DNA of 33,871 nucleotides from Clostridia bacterium (GCA_017623595.1 JAGAOU010000098.1:1-33871), one strand, 5' to 3'; positions 6,965-16,493 are shown, counted from the stretch's first letter. Translations and numbers: made by a program. The notes: generated by a model from the letters alone, not told the origin.

Positions 6965-7003
6965 TTTCGACTTTTCTTTTTAAGAAGAATAAATTCGTAA
7001 GAA

Positions 7004-8011
7004 TTATTCTACCAGACCGGAACGCTCGATACTCTGGATGAAATACCGCTGAGCAAAGAGGAACACGATCAACAAGGGGAAGATGATCAACAAACAAGCA
7101 GTATCGTTGATAGCGGCGATCTGTGCTTCGTCTTCGATGGAAGACGCAACCATAGAAGCCTTGTTTGCCAACAGGTCCATGTCGGGCATGAGCATACTGT
7201 TGTAGGTGGTGTCGGTCCACTGCCAGGTGAAGGCGAAGAGGAAGACGGTGATCATCATGTTGGCGGCGTTGGGCAGCATGATGGAGAAGAAGGTGCGGAA
7301 GAAGCCTGCGCCGTCGATATAAGCAGAGTTTTCCAGTTCCTTAGGCAGGCCGCGGAAGAACTGACGCATCAGGTAGATGTAAAGACCGTTCTTCAGACCG
7401 AGGCCGGTAGCGGACATGATGGTCAGAGGCCAAATGGTGTTGGTCAGGCTGATATCCATGCCGAGGAAGTTGGCAAATCTGATGTACAGAGGCAGCTGGA
7501 TGGTCTGCGCGGGGATCATCAGAGTCAGCATGACTGCCAGGAAGAGCAGGTCCTTGCCGCGGAACTTAAAGCGGGCAAAGCCGTAACCGGCGACACATGC
7601 AACAAACAACTGACAAACCGCAACCACCACCGACAGAAGCACTGTCGTACCGAAAGAGGTCCAGTAGTTCATGTTCAGCATAGAGCGTTCGATGAAGTAT
7701 GTGGAACCCTGACGGGGAATGTACATAACCGTGTTATCCACGATATCTTCGGTACTAGAGAAGGCAACGACCATCTTGACGAAGAAGGGATACAGGATCA
7801 TGTAAGCGATACCGACGATGATAACAAAGCGGAGGATCATCCAGATGAACTTACCCAAGCCGTTGAGGTTCAGGTTACGGCGCTTCCAGGTCGCCCAGTC
7901 CACCTTTTCACGGTAGACCTTGTTCCCGGAACGCATTTCTGCCATGAAGCTCTTTTTGCCGGATTTACCCAAGAAGGGAATTTTTTCCATGAAAGATTTT
8001 TTCTCACTCAT
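7004..8011 (-). CDS. Carbohydrate ABC transporter permease (MalG-type, CUT1), second pair
   Basis: This 335-residue inner-membrane permease has about six helices, starting at about residue 57 (FIWMILRFVIIVGIAYMIL). The cytoplasmic EAA loop reads 'ELENSAYIDGAGFFRTFFSI' and is the docking site for the ATPase. Residues 1-50 are a long basic cytosolic extension (KKSFMEK, KSGKKSF). It is the last gene of the run; AGGAGGG precedes ATG 8011, which lies 14 nt after the partner permease. MalG-type subunits pair with MalF-type ones to import oligosaccharides or related solutes; the substrate is unknown. Confidence 0.92.
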   Translation of the reverse strand: MSEKKSFMEKIPFLGKSGKKSFMAEMRSGNKVYREKVDWATWKRRNLNLNGLGKFIWMILRFVIIVGIAYMILYPFFVKMVVAFSSTEDIVDNTVMYIPRQGSTYFIERSMLNMNYWTSFGTTVLLSVVVAVCQLFVACVAGYGFARFKFRGKDLLFLAVMLTLMIPAQTIQLPLYIRFANFLGMDISLTNTIWPLTIMSATGLGLKNGLYIYLMRQFFRGLPKELENSAYIDGAGFFRTFFSIMLPNAANMMITVFLFAFTWQWTDTTYNSMLMPDMDLLANKASMVASSIEDEAQIAAINDTACLLIIFPLLIVFLFAQRYFIQSIERSGLVE

Positions 8012-8025
8012 TTCGATTCCCTCCT

Positions 8026-8979
8026 CTAGTCCTGATAGACGATTAACTTCTTAACGAGGATAAAGACCAAGCCGACAAAGAGCAACAGCAGCAACGTGTA
8101 CATCCAGGAGAATGCCGATGCCAGCGAGTAGGTGGCGACGTTGGTATAATATCTCGAAATGTAAGAAATCGTCGCGTTATCGATACTGGTGAACAGGTCG
8201 ATAACCGTATAGAGCAGGTTAACCAGAATCAGGGGAGAGATCATGGGGAAGGAGATCTTCCAGAACACTTCCCAACCGGTGGCGCCTTCTACCTTAGCGG
8301 CTTCGTACATGTTAATGGAAATGGACTGAAGGCCGGAAAGGAAGATCAGCATCTGAACCCCGGACGAGGTAATAACGGTGTAAAGGCTTCCGATGGCTCC
8401 GGCGATAATCTCCGAAAGTCCGGAGCTTCCCAAAGCCGAGAGGAGCATTTGTTCAATCTCCACAAAGTCAAATGCGGAGGTCTCGGTACCGACGTTAAGC
8501 TTTTCACCCTGTTCGTACATATCGGTCATGGAAGACAGGTTATCGAAGTAGGTAACGATACCGGTAGACATAACAACGGGGATGAAGAAGATCACGCGGG
8601 CGACGGATCTGCCGTGGAAGTTCTGATTCAGAATGTTTGCCATAAAGAAGGCAAAGATCAGAATGATGAAGATCTGAGGCAGCAGCGCAACCGTGGAAGA
8701 ATATACCGTTTTCAGGAAGTCTTTTTCCACGAACAGCGCATCGTGATAGTTCTGCCAACCAATGTACTCAAGTTCTTTACCGTACTGGCCGGCGTTGGAA
8801 GAGAAGGAGTACTGTGCGGACTGCACAAGAACGGGAATGTAGATGAACAGAAGACCGATCAAAATCGGAGCAACAAATACATAGCCGAACAGACTCTTCT
8901 TGCGCTCCAGCGACATCAGGGGTTTCCCCGGGCGCTTGGGCGGCTTTACTGCTTTTACAGTTGCTGTAGTTTCAGCCAT
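8026..8979 (-). CDS. Carbohydrate ABC transporter permease (MalF-type, CUT1), second pair
   Basis: A 317-residue permease whose first helix is 'LFGYVFVAPILIGLLFIYIP' (residues about 30-50), typical of MalF/UgpA-like subunits. The EAA loop is 'NMYEAAKVEGATGWEVFWKI'. An acidic segment 'FDFVEIEQMLLSALGSSGLSE' lies between helices and is not a usual part of short CUT1 permeases. The gene starts 3 nt after the lipoprotein stop, with its AGGAGG inside the lipoprotein coding end, so translation is tightly coupled. It should form a channel with the MalG-type product that follows. No ATPase is encoded nearby. Confidence 0.92.
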   Translation of the reverse strand: MAETTATVKAVKPPKRPGKPLMSLERKKSLFGYVFVAPILIGLLFIYIPVLVQSAQYSFSSNAGQYGKELEYIGWQNYHDALFVEKDFLKTVYSSTVALLPQIFIILIFAFFMANILNQNFHGRSVARVIFFIPVVMSTGIVTYFDNLSSMTDMYEQGEKLNVGTETSAFDFVEIEQMLLSALGSSGLSEIIAGAIGSLYTVITSSGVQMLIFLSGLQSISINMYEAAKVEGATGWEVFWKISFPMISPLILVNLLYTVIDLFTSIDNATISYISRYYTNVATYSLASAFSWMYTLLLLLFVGLVFILVKKLIVYQD

Positions 8980-8982
8980 TGT

Positions 8983-11900
8983 TTAACCCTCCTGTCCATT
9001 ATCAGAAGGCTCTTCCACCGGAGCGGGAACCACGGGAGCGGGTTCATAAGCAGAGCCATTGATAATTGCTTCATATTCAGCCAAGGTGAAGACCTTATAA
9101 GAAGTTGCTTCCACAACGGTGCGGTCATTCAGTTCAACAGCGAAGGGGTTGTAGTTGACAACAACAACCTTCTTGTCGCCGTAAACGGTAGCGAAGACAC
9201 CGCCGTCGGAAGAATTGCGTTCCACAGCATGGACGTGAACGTAGTTGCCGTTTTCATCCACGGGAACCAATCCGGTAGCCTTGTCGGGATCGGCCATGAC
9301 CCAACCCAACTTACCTTCCTGATCGAATACGTAGTACGCATCGAGAGCTTCGTGCTTGGTGATGGGATCGTTGAGAACATCATTCAGAACAGAAGCGGCT
9401 TCTTTGTAAAGGGCAACTGCACGATCAATAGTAGAGGTGTAGTTGAGGGAGAAGTAGTTGTAGAAGGAAGTGTAGTCGAAGATAGAGTCTTCTGCACCCA
9501 TCCAACGGAAGGAGGGAGCAGCACCGGTTTCCAGCGCCAGAAGCAGGGCGGTCTTGTAGTCACCGGTCTGGTTCACAGGATCCAGAGAGTAGTTTACATA
9601 ACCGTGGAGCAGCATCTGGGTGAAAGGAATAGCTGCGGATTCGAAGAGATATTCGGAGGAGCCGACAGGCAGCCCGAAGATGTGGTTTGCATAGTTCCAA
9701 GTGTAGAAGTTACCGGTAGAAACGGCAATGTTGTAGCCTTCAAAGTTCTGAAGGATCTTCACATGGTCTTTTTCAGCCCAGGAACGGGTCACGCCTTCGT
9801 TGGTCTTGTAGTTGGAGTGGAGATCCTTACCCAGATTACCGAGGGCAATGTTCTTGGAGGTGAAGACTTCTTCGAAGGAAGTCTTGTAAGTAGCGGAGAT
9901 TTCAGCGGCAACCTTGGAGGAAACAAGGATCTGTTCTTCCAAATCGTCGCGCAAAGAGCCAATGGCGTTCATACGAGACACGATGGTGGCAGTAGAACGG
10001 TTCATACGGCGGGCAGCGTCCTGAGAGGTGCTGAATCCGTTATCAGTGTTGGTAACATGCAGGAATTCAACCGAGGGGAAGAAGCCCATATTGTTATCGT
10101 CGCAATACTGAATCAGTGCTTTCAGGTCGTTCTCGGCGCCCATGCAGCTCAACAACTCCAGATCGGAAGCCATGAAGTTGTTTTCACCACCGTTTGCCCA
10201 GTAAGAATAACGGGCAACCACATTATTGACACCGGCTTCCTTCAGCTTGGAGAGGATCTCCTTGGCCTGAGAATAGGTGGTCAGAGCGGTTTCGGACTGA
10301 ACGGGAATACCAAGGAAGGTCTGATTCAGGTCAACACATCCGAGCAGATCAACATAGAGGGGAAGTTCGGTTTCGCTGAGGGTTTCAGCGGGGAACATGC
10401 CTTCTTTAATAAAGTAGTCTCTCAGAATCTTAGCGTAATCGGAATAGGTCAGACCGCCTTCGGTGAAGAGATACTGAATGGAGAAATGTCCGGTAATGGC
10501 ATCCTTGGAGAGGAGCAGGCCGGATCCTGTTTCCGCTTCAGCAGCACCCACAGCATAAGAGGTGGAGTAGGTACGGTAATCGCGTTCGGAGTAAATGACT
10601 TCATAGTTGACCGAAGCAACGGGGTTTGCGTTCCCCGACTTGGGACGAGCAACCACGCTGGCCTGGGCGGCACCGTCCTTCATAACGGCAATCACACCGC
10701 CGGCATTGTAACGGGTAGCCTTTTCAGACAGATTGTCGCGGTCATAGATGATATAGGGAGCCAACACCTGTTCGGCATAGCTCATATCATATTCCTTACT
10801 AAAGGATCCGTCGGCGCCGTAGATACGATTCTTGAAGACATCGGCAGTCAATTTACCCGTGAGGGGAATGGTTGCGCCGGAGCCGTCGGGAACGATCATG
10901 TAAGCGTCGGTGTAGTTATAATCCTTACCGTTCTTGTCAACACCCTTGTGCTGGAAGCCGCCGTTGGCACCGAAGCCGCGGTACACGTTAATGGTGTAAA
11001 GACGCTGCTTGGTGGGGCCCAGGATCAAAGAGGTGTCAATATCAACGGAAAGGCCGTCGTTGTTGAGGGTCAGATCCACGGGAATTGTGTAAAGAACGGA
11101 ACGTTCGGGGCCCTGGTAGTCGGCCTTTTCCATTTCCTTCTTAACGTCCTTAACAGTGAATCCGATGGTTTCCATCAAGCCTTTGATATTCTTCTTCAGC
11201 TTTGTGGAGGTACCTTCATAAGAAACGTACAAGGTCATAACGTCGATGGTGGGGAAGGTAGACTTAAAGCGCTCCTTGGTTTCGACGGTAATATCCTTGG
11301 GGGTCATGTAACGGTAGCAACGTTCCAGAAGGTCAACGTAATCAAGGTACTGATCTTCATCGATGGTACCGTCGAGGTATTTATCCTCCAGGCCCTTCAA
11401 AATGCGGTTGTTGTAAGTATCTTCGGTAATAACCGGGGGGAACAGGTCCTTATCGGGGTCGTTACCAATGGTATACACGAGACGGAGTGTGTTTTCGCCG
11501 GTTTTCACAACATAGAAGGAACCGGTACCGTCTTCCCAACAGTTGCCGTAGAAGTTGAAGGAATAGCGCTTACCGGAAGCGTCGTAAGCTTCAAGAATCA
11601 GGGGAGAAGCGATATTCTGCTGATTTGCAGTGGAGAAGGAGGAGATGCCGGGATCCCGCTTGGGATTGGAATGGAACACATTTCCGGTCTTCATGTCCTT
11701 CACAGCCACGTCAGTGGTCTTGAAGTCAAAGTACAGCTGATAATTATCGTTCTTCATCAGCAGATACATATCGGTCAAGCCGGAGGTACCGCCGTCACTT
11801 TTGCTGACCTTCTCGAAGTTGGTGGGAACCTGAGCAAAATGACCGTAGGTTTCCTCATCTTCCGTCAGATCCACGATCTGGGGACCGTAGAGAAGCTCTA

Positions 11901-12057
11901 CGTCCTCTGCGAAAATGAGGGATTTGATGAACTTGGTGCGGGCTTCGTCGGAAACCTCGTTGGTTTCTACGGAGTCAATTCCGCAGGAAGAGAGTGCGAT
12001 TGCGATCAGCAATACACTCGTAATCAAAACGAGTAATTTTTTAGTCATAGATTTCAT
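8983..12057 (-). CDS. Large surface lipoprotein, DUF5696-like, with probable TIM-barrel-like region
   Basis: A 1024-residue secreted protein. The signal peptide ends in lipobox LSSC (Cys about 25), so it should be anchored to the outer membrane face. The first 570 residues look beta-rich ('VDKNGKDYNYTDAYMIVPDG'). Residues about 575-860 have the alternating strand-helix pattern of a glycosidase-type barrel: 'LPLYVDLLGCVDL', 'GVNNVVARYSYWANGG', 'LIQYCDDNNMGFFPSVEFLH'. A C-terminal beta domain ('KVVVVNYNPFAVELNDR') and an acidic Pro-rich tail follow. From memory this fits DUF5696 proteins, which occur beside sugar ABC permeases. Catalytic residues cannot be assigned. AAGGAGG precedes ATG 12057. 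Confidence 0.7.
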   Translation of the reverse strand: MKSMTKKLLVLITSVLLIAIALSSCGIDSVETNEVSDEARTKFIKSLIFAEDVELLYGPQIVDLTEDEETYGHFAQVPTNFEKVSKSDGGTSGLTDMYLLMKNDNYQLYFDFKTTDVAVKDMKTGNVFHSNPKRDPGISSFSTANQQNIASPLILEAYDASGKRYSFNFYGNCWEDGTGSFYVVKTGENTLRLVYTIGNDPDKDLFPPVITEDTYNNRILKGLEDKYLDGTIDEDQYLDYVDLLERCYRYMTPKDITVETKERFKSTFPTIDVMTLYVSYEGTSTKLKKNIKGLMETIGFTVKDVKKEMEKADYQGPERSVLYTIPVDLTLNNDGLSVDIDTSLILGPTKQRLYTINVYRGFGANGGFQHKGVDKNGKDYNYTDAYMIVPDGSGATIPLTGKLTADVFKNRIYGADGSFSKEYDMSYAEQVLAPYIIYDRDNLSEKATRYNAGGVIAVMKDGAAQASVVARPKSGNANPVASVNYEVIYSERDYRTYSTSYAVGAAEAETGSGLLLSKDAITGHFSIQYLFTEGGLTYSDYAKILRDYFIKEGMFPAETLSETELPLYVDLLGCVDLNQTFLGIPVQSETALTTYSQAKEILSKLKEAGVNNVVARYSYWANGGENNFMASDLELLSCMGAENDLKALIQYCDDNNMGFFPSVEFLHVTNTDNGFSTSQDAARRMNRSTATIVSRMNAIGSLRDDLEEQILVSSKVAAEISATYKTSFEEVFTSKNIALGNLGKDLHSNYKTNEGVTRSWAEKDHVKILQNFEGYNIAVSTGNFYTWNYANHIFGLPVGSSEYLFESAAIPFTQMLLHGYVNYSLDPVNQTGDYKTALLLALETGAAPSFRWMGAEDSIFDYTSFYNYFSLNYTSTIDRAVALYKEAASVLNDVLNDPITKHEALDAYYVFDQEGKLGWVMADPDKATGLVPVDENGNYVHVHAVERNSSDGGVFATVYGDKKVVVVNYNPFAVELNDRTVVEATSYKVFTLAEYEAIINGSAYEPAPVVPAPVEEPSDNGQEG

Positions 12058-12071
12058 GTTATTCGTCCTCC

Positions 12072-12809
12072 TTACTCGTTAAGCCGGAATATGACTTCTG
12101 TCCCGATTTCCATAAAGAAACTCGTGACCTGCTGGAGCAGGAAGAAGACAAGGATAGCGACGAAGGCGATCACTGCCATGCCGACAATAGTCAGAACGGT
12201 TGTACCGAGACCTTTTGCAACCGAGTACTGGTGAACGATAATCATCGCGAGGAAGATGTACAGGTAAGCCCAAACCATACCGAGGGAGCCGATGAAGGTA
12301 AAGATGCTGGCTTCGGCAGCGGTAAAGAAATGGCTCAGGGGGATCTGGATCAAGTTGCAAATCGTCATGGGCAGGGTCGCAAAAGCCGTAACCATGAAGA
12401 CGTCGGAAAGCTTACCGTCACCATCCATCAGGGAGGAGAAGCACCAGTTGGCGACCGCCCAAAGGATGAAGGGAAGCAATGCGGTGATCATGCGAACAGG
12501 GACGTTCAGGTCCAGTTGTGCGCCGCGATCTGCGAACAGATAACCCAGAGACTGGAAGCGAACGAGATCGACGACTGCATAAACAACCAACCACATAACG
12601 CCGGCAGAAACCGAGCGACGCTTGGGGTCATTCTTCAGATCGAAGAATCCGTCAAAGGGGTGAAAAAGAATGTAGAAAGCGAATCCCATGCGCTTGAAGG
12701 TGGTCTTGGTTGCCACCCCAAATTTGGGGAAGAAGACCTTCAGCCAAGCGAGGAAGTCGGAGAAGAGCGCGGAGAAGCTAAAACCGGATTTCTTTTCAGT
12801 CTTTTCCAT
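12072..12809 (-). CDS. YIP1-family multi-pass membrane protein
   Basis: A 245-residue protein with a cytosolic N-terminus of about 65 residues followed by five hydrophobic segments (for example 'VMWLVVYAVVDLV', 'ITALLPFILWAVANW', 'SLGMVWAYLYIFLAMIIVHQ', 'LTIVGMAVIAFVAILVFFLL'). The 'FHPFDGFFDLKND' entry segment and the 'LPFILWAVANWCFSSLMDG' helix followed by 'DVFMVTAFATLPM' are typical of bacterial Yip1-domain proteins. Their biochemical role is unknown. The start overlaps the stop of the beta-propeller gene (TAATG), so the two products are made together and may act as one unit beside the transporters. Confidence 0.85.
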   Translation of the reverse strand: MEKTEKKSGFSFSALFSDFLAWLKVFFPKFGVATKTTFKRMGFAFYILFHPFDGFFDLKNDPKRRSVSAGVMWLVVYAVVDLVRFQSLGYLFADRGAQLDLNVPVRMITALLPFILWAVANWCFSSLMDGDGKLSDVFMVTAFATLPMTICNLIQIPLSHFFTAAEASIFTFIGSLGMVWAYLYIFLAMIIVHQYSVAKGLGTTVLTIVGMAVIAFVAILVFFLLQQVTSFFMEIGTEVIFRLNE

Positions 12810-14560
12810 TATGCAACATCTCCTTTCTTAGCCCGATTGATCTTGGGAGCGTCTCTGTCCTCGTCCCGATGTACAGGCTTCATTTTCTTCTTTTTCAAAT
12901 GTTTGCGAACAAAACTCAGAACGATCAGGCCAACCACCAGAACACCGATGGCACCGAAGATCAGACCGAAGTATTTCTCCAACTCATTTCCGCGAAGCGC
13001 GGTGTAAGCAACGGAGTAGTTCACCTTTTCGTTGGCGCGGTCGAAGTAGACAATGGCCTTTTCGTAGTGGTCGAGAGCGTTCATGCCGTTTGCATCTCTC
13101 TGATCATCGATCAGAGCCATAGCCAGACGCATCTCAGCCTTACCGAGACCGATGTTTGCGATGAACATGTTGGAGTTGTAGGAAAGAACCTCCTGCCACA
13201 GAGGAATGGAAGCTTCCCAGTATCCGTTTGCGGAAGCCTGAGCGGCCTCGTTGATCGCATGGACATAGTCGGTAGCGCGGAAGACCGTTACGGTCTTTGC
13301 CTTGGTATCGGAAACATAGACGTAGTCCCCGTTAATCTCGATGGCAGCTGCCAATTGGAAGGTACCCTGAGAAGTACCGGAGCCACCGCCAAGATACAGA
13401 AGGTTACCGTCGGCATCGTAGGTGAAGAAGCGTCCGGTCTGCTGATCCAGGATGGTGTAGCGTCCGCTGTTGCTTTCCACAGCGATGTCCACAATCTTGG
13501 GATAGACTTCTCTGGAGGGAGCCCAAATCAGGTCACCCATGGGAGAAGACAGACCTTTGCGGCGGAGCATGTCGGTACCGTCGGCAGAGAGCTTCTTAAC
13601 GGGAGCATAGGTGGGGCTGACAGACAGACTGCGAAGAGCCGAAACTGCTGCCTCATCCAGTGCTGCAATAGTGGGATAGATAAATCCACGGTCATCGATG
13701 GTCAGGCTGCTATACTCGGTGGGAGTGTAGGTAACCATCTGAGCCAGCTGCTCTTCGGTAGCGAAGTTACGCCAGATGCGTTCCCAAGCGCTGATCAGAA
13801 CGTCGGGAGCACCAAAGAAGGAACGGAATTCACCGTCGCTGGTGATCTGCATGATACCGCGGTTAATGCCGGCACAGATAACCTGAATATCGCCGGTATT
13901 ATCAATAACCAGACGGGTGGGATTGAAGACGTAATTGTCGCCCAGAACCGAAACCTTGATGGACTGATAAACGTTGTAAACCTTACCGGTCAGGTCGCAT
14001 GCAACGATGCGCTGATTGTCGGTGTCGGAGACATAAACGATGGGGTCGAGTTTCCCGTCGCCGTCGGCATCTTCTTTGCCGTCAACAACGAAAATACCCT
14101 GAGGATTGTTGAACTCAAGCTTGTTACCGGAGCCGCTCGAGGCACCGGAAGATCCGCCGCCTTCTTCTCCCTCTTCACCCTCTTCGGGAGCAGCCTGGAC
14201 GATAGCAAGATCGGGAACATCACCGACCAGGAGTCGGATCTGAGTAACGAGCTGATATTCTTCGTCAAGAACAAATACACAGCGGTTCACGGAGTCAAGG
14301 ATATAGAGATAACCGTTATGAACGTGAAGGTCCGTGGGAGAGAACTTCGCGGTCAGCGCCATATCGGTGAAATCCGAGACCTTCAGAACGCGGTCGACGG
14401 TAAAGGAGAGGGGCGCAGATGCGTCATTTCCGTTTACGTCATAGAAATAGGAATTGGAAACATTGTTAATGGGCAACGCGAAGGAGGTGGTAACCATACC
14501 GACGACCAAGGAGAGTGCGAGGACCGTAACAATGAGTGCTTTGATAAACTTTTGCTTCAT
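12809..14560 (-). CDS. Secreted membrane-anchored beta-propeller (NHL-like) and TPR-like protein
   Basis: A 583-residue protein. Residues 1-29 are a signal peptide ending in TSFA. Residues about 50-440 contain repeated beta-propeller-like strands: 'DLHVHNGYLYILDSVNRCV', 'NPQGIFVVDG', 'IVYVSDTDNQRIVACDL', 'YVYVSDTKAKTVTVFRA'. A low-complexity Glu/Gly/Ser insertion sits near residues 133-155. Residues about 445-525 look like TPR helices ('GYWEASIPLWQEVLSYNSN', 'ALDHYEKAIVYFDRANEKV'). A membrane helix spans about 532-551 and a basic tail lies in the cytoplasm. NHL-type propellers bind proteins or glycans. Placement between permeases and YIP1 suggests a scaffold or sensing role at the transporter; that is inference. 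Confidence 0.75.
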   Translation of the reverse strand: MKQKFIKALIVTVLALSLVVGMVTTSFALPINNVSNSYFYDVNGNDASAPLSFTVDRVLKVSDFTDMALTAKFSPTDLHVHNGYLYILDSVNRCVFVLDEEYQLVTQIRLLVGDVPDLAIVQAAPEEGEEGEEGGGSSGASSGSGNKLEFNNPQGIFVVDGKEDADGDGKLDPIVYVSDTDNQRIVACDLTGKVYNVYQSIKVSVLGDNYVFNPTRLVIDNTGDIQVICAGINRGIMQITSDGEFRSFFGAPDVLISAWERIWRNFATEEQLAQMVTYTPTEYSSLTIDDRGFIYPTIAALDEAAVSALRSLSVSPTYAPVKKLSADGTDMLRRKGLSSPMGDLIWAPSREVYPKIVDIAVESNSGRYTILDQQTGRFFTYDADGNLLYLGGGSGTSQGTFQLAAAIEINGDYVYVSDTKAKTVTVFRATDYVHAINEAAQASANGYWEASIPLWQEVLSYNSNMFIANIGLGKAEMRLAMALIDDQRDANGMNALDHYEKAIVYFDRANEKVNYSVAYTALRGNELEKYFGLIFGAIGVLVVGLIVLSFVRKHLKKKKMKPVHRDEDRDAPKINRAKKGDVA

Positions 14561-14580
14561 TACGAAAAACGCTCCTTTCC

Positions 14581-15546
14581 TTAGTCTTTCATACCGGAGG
14601 TTGCCATGGTTTCGATGATGTTACTCTGGGTGATCAAGAAGGTCAGAACAGGAACGATCATCATGATAACGTTAATAGCCATGGAAACGCCGGCACGGGC
14701 AACGCCTTCTGCGGCGATCTGACCCATTGCGTAGTTCAGAGTCTTCAACTCTTCACGGTAGATGTAAATGGTAGCACCCTGGTTCCAGTAGTCCTTAACC
14801 GAGAACACGATCAAGGTCATCCATGCGGGCTTCATGTTGGGCATCAAAATGCTCCAGAAGATCCGGAACTCGCCGGCGCCGTCGATACGGGCTGCTTCCA
14901 GAACCGAGTCGGGGAACTGGTCAACGAAGCCGCGGATCAGGTACAGCGAGAAGGAAGAACCGAGGGCGGGAACCAGCAAACAGAGCCAGGTATCGATCCA
15001 GCCCAGATTTGCCATGATCAGGTAGTTTGCCAGGGCAGCTGCGGGGGCAGCGAACATCAGGGTCATGGTGATCAGTTTGTTGATCGCTCTGCGGCCCTTG
15101 AACTTTGCCTTAGAGAGGGGGTATGCGGCCATAGACGCGGAGATAACGCGGAGAAGGGTAGCGCCGATGGTGATAAACAGGGTGTTAAACAGATAACGGG
15201 TAAAGGGAACGGTGGAGTTGGAAAGAATGGTGAACATGTCGCGGTAGTTTGCCCCGGTGGGGTTCTTCACGATCAGGTTCGGGGGGAACAACCACAGTTC
15301 GTGGAGAGGCTTAAAGGAGTTGGAGATAGCGTAGATCATGGGGAAGGCCATGAACACACCGGCAATCAGAAGGAACGCCACCATGGCGATATCGCCGCCG
15401 ACAGAACGGTTCACGCGGTTTTTGATGAGCTTTTTCTTCTTATAATAAATACGGTTGCCTTCCTCATCGTACTTGGGACGCTTACGGAAGATACCTACGG
15501 TCTCCTGCTTCTGCTTAGGAAGTTTAATTTCTTCAGTACTATTCAT
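14581..15546 (-). CDS. Carbohydrate ABC transporter permease (MalG-type, CUT1), first pair
   Basis: A 321-residue permease with a basic cytosolic N-terminus of about 55 residues ('KKKKLIKNRVNRSVGG'), then six helices starting at 'IAMVAFLLIAGVFMAFPMI'. The EAA motif reads 'SVLEAARIDGAGEFRIFWSI'. 'FKPLHELWLFPP' after the first helix is characteristic of LplC/YtcP-like permeases. AAGGAGG lies 9 bases before ATG 15546, and the gene follows its MalF-type partner by 14 nt. It should form the first transport channel of the operon with that partner. Confidence 0.93.
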   Translation of the reverse strand: MNSTEEIKLPKQKQETVGIFRKRPKYDEEGNRIYYKKKKLIKNRVNRSVGGDIAMVAFLLIAGVFMAFPMIYAISNSFKPLHELWLFPPNLIVKNPTGANYRDMFTILSNSTVPFTRYLFNTLFITIGATLLRVISASMAAYPLSKAKFKGRRAINKLITMTLMFAAPAAALANYLIMANLGWIDTWLCLLVPALGSSFSLYLIRGFVDQFPDSVLEAARIDGAGEFRIFWSILMPNMKPAWMTLIVFSVKDYWNQGATIYIYREELKTLNYAMGQIAAEGVARAGVSMAINVIMMIVPVLTFLITQSNIIETMATSGMKD

Positions 15547-15560
15547 TTCATTAAACCTCC

Positions 15561-16475
15561 TTATTTACCGATTCTGTCAAGCACGAACTGAACAACCTTG
15601 TTCGCCAGGATGGAGATCAGGAACAGCAGAGCCGCAATGGCACATGCGTAACCCATCTCGTAACGGACGTTACCATAGTCGTGCAGGTGGTGCATGATGG
15701 TGTGAAGCTTGTAAGACTGAGTGGGGAAGCCGAAGACTGCGGTGATGATGCCGTCGACACCGAAGGAGCCGGTAATCGCAAGAATAGCACCGAACATCAG
15801 CTGACCACGCATCTGGGGCAGGGTGATGTAGTAAAGTTCCTGCCAGCGGTTCTTGATACCGTCTACGGCGCCCGCCTCGTAGAGGGAGCGGTCAACGGTC
15901 TGAAGACCGGCGATGAAGGTCAGGAAGGTTGTACCCAAGGACTGCCACAGAATAATGATAATACAAACGGGGAACATGTAGTCGGTATCAACGGTCCAAC
16001 GGATGGGTTCCGAAATGATATCGAACTCCTGGAGCCAGGCGTTGATGTAACCGTAGGAGTCACTGCTGAAGAGCAGGGCCCAAACGGCACTCATACCACC
16101 GGAAAGAGAGGGGGCGAAGAACAACAGAGTCATGAATGCACGGGGCTTGGGAGGAATTTCGTTGACCAGCCACGCAAAAGCGAAGCAGAGCAAGTATCCG
16201 ATAGGACCCGTAATGCAGGCAATGATCAGGGTGTTCTGAATTGCGGTGGAGAACACGCTATCGTTCAAGAAGAGCTTGGCGTAGTTGTCCAGACCGACGA
16301 AGTCAGGCATTTCCAACAGGTTGAAGTTGGTCAAGCTGAACATGATGGAAACCAAAACCGGAAGAATGGTGAACAGGAAGAAGGTTACCAGGAAGGGCCC
16401 AAGGAAGACCACCAAACTCAACCGACGGTTCCGATTCGCTTGTTTGAGGCTTGCGGATTTAGCAGTATTTTTCAT
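15561..16475 (-). CDS. Carbohydrate ABC transporter permease (MalF-type, CUT1), first pair
   Basis: A 304-residue permease with first helix 'LVVFLGPFLVTFFLFTILPV' at about 20-40. The EAA loop is 'SLYEAGAVDGIKNRWQELYY'. The length and the 'FNLLEMPDFVGLDNYAKLF' periplasmic-side segment fit LplB/UgpA-like subunits. The gene starts 18 nt after the solute-binding protein stop, with GGGAGGATAGGAA before the ATG. It should receive ligand from that binding protein and share a channel with the MalG-type product downstream. Confidence 0.93.
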   Translation of the reverse strand: MKNTAKSASLKQANRNRRLSLVVFLGPFLVTFFLFTILPVLVSIMFSLTNFNLLEMPDFVGLDNYAKLFLNDSVFSTAIQNTLIIACITGPIGYLLCFAFAWLVNEIPPKPRAFMTLLFFAPSLSGGMSAVWALLFSSDSYGYINAWLQEFDIISEPIRWTVDTDYMFPVCIIIILWQSLGTTFLTFIAGLQTVDRSLYEAGAVDGIKNRWQELYYITLPQMRGQLMFGAILAITGSFGVDGIITAVFGFPTQSYKLHTIMHHLHDYGNVRYEMGYACAIAALLFLISILANKVVQFVLDRIGK

Positions 16476-16493
16476 TTCCTATCCTCCCTCGCA

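Larger units (their letters stand above)
6602..7003. other. Gene-free stretch between convergent transcripts
   Basis: No credible coding frame. It holds the 6641-6672 hairpin, a MITE-like element (about 6714-6903) and the 6937-6964 hairpin. Both flanking operons converge on it. Confidence 0.7.

Noticed and set aside
8449-12036. A 1195-codon open frame on the plus strand, antisense to the DUF5696-like and permease genes
   Set aside because: It mirrors the codons of the minus-strand genes, has no recognisable motif or ribosome site, and the minus frame has a signal peptide, permease motifs and operon spacing.
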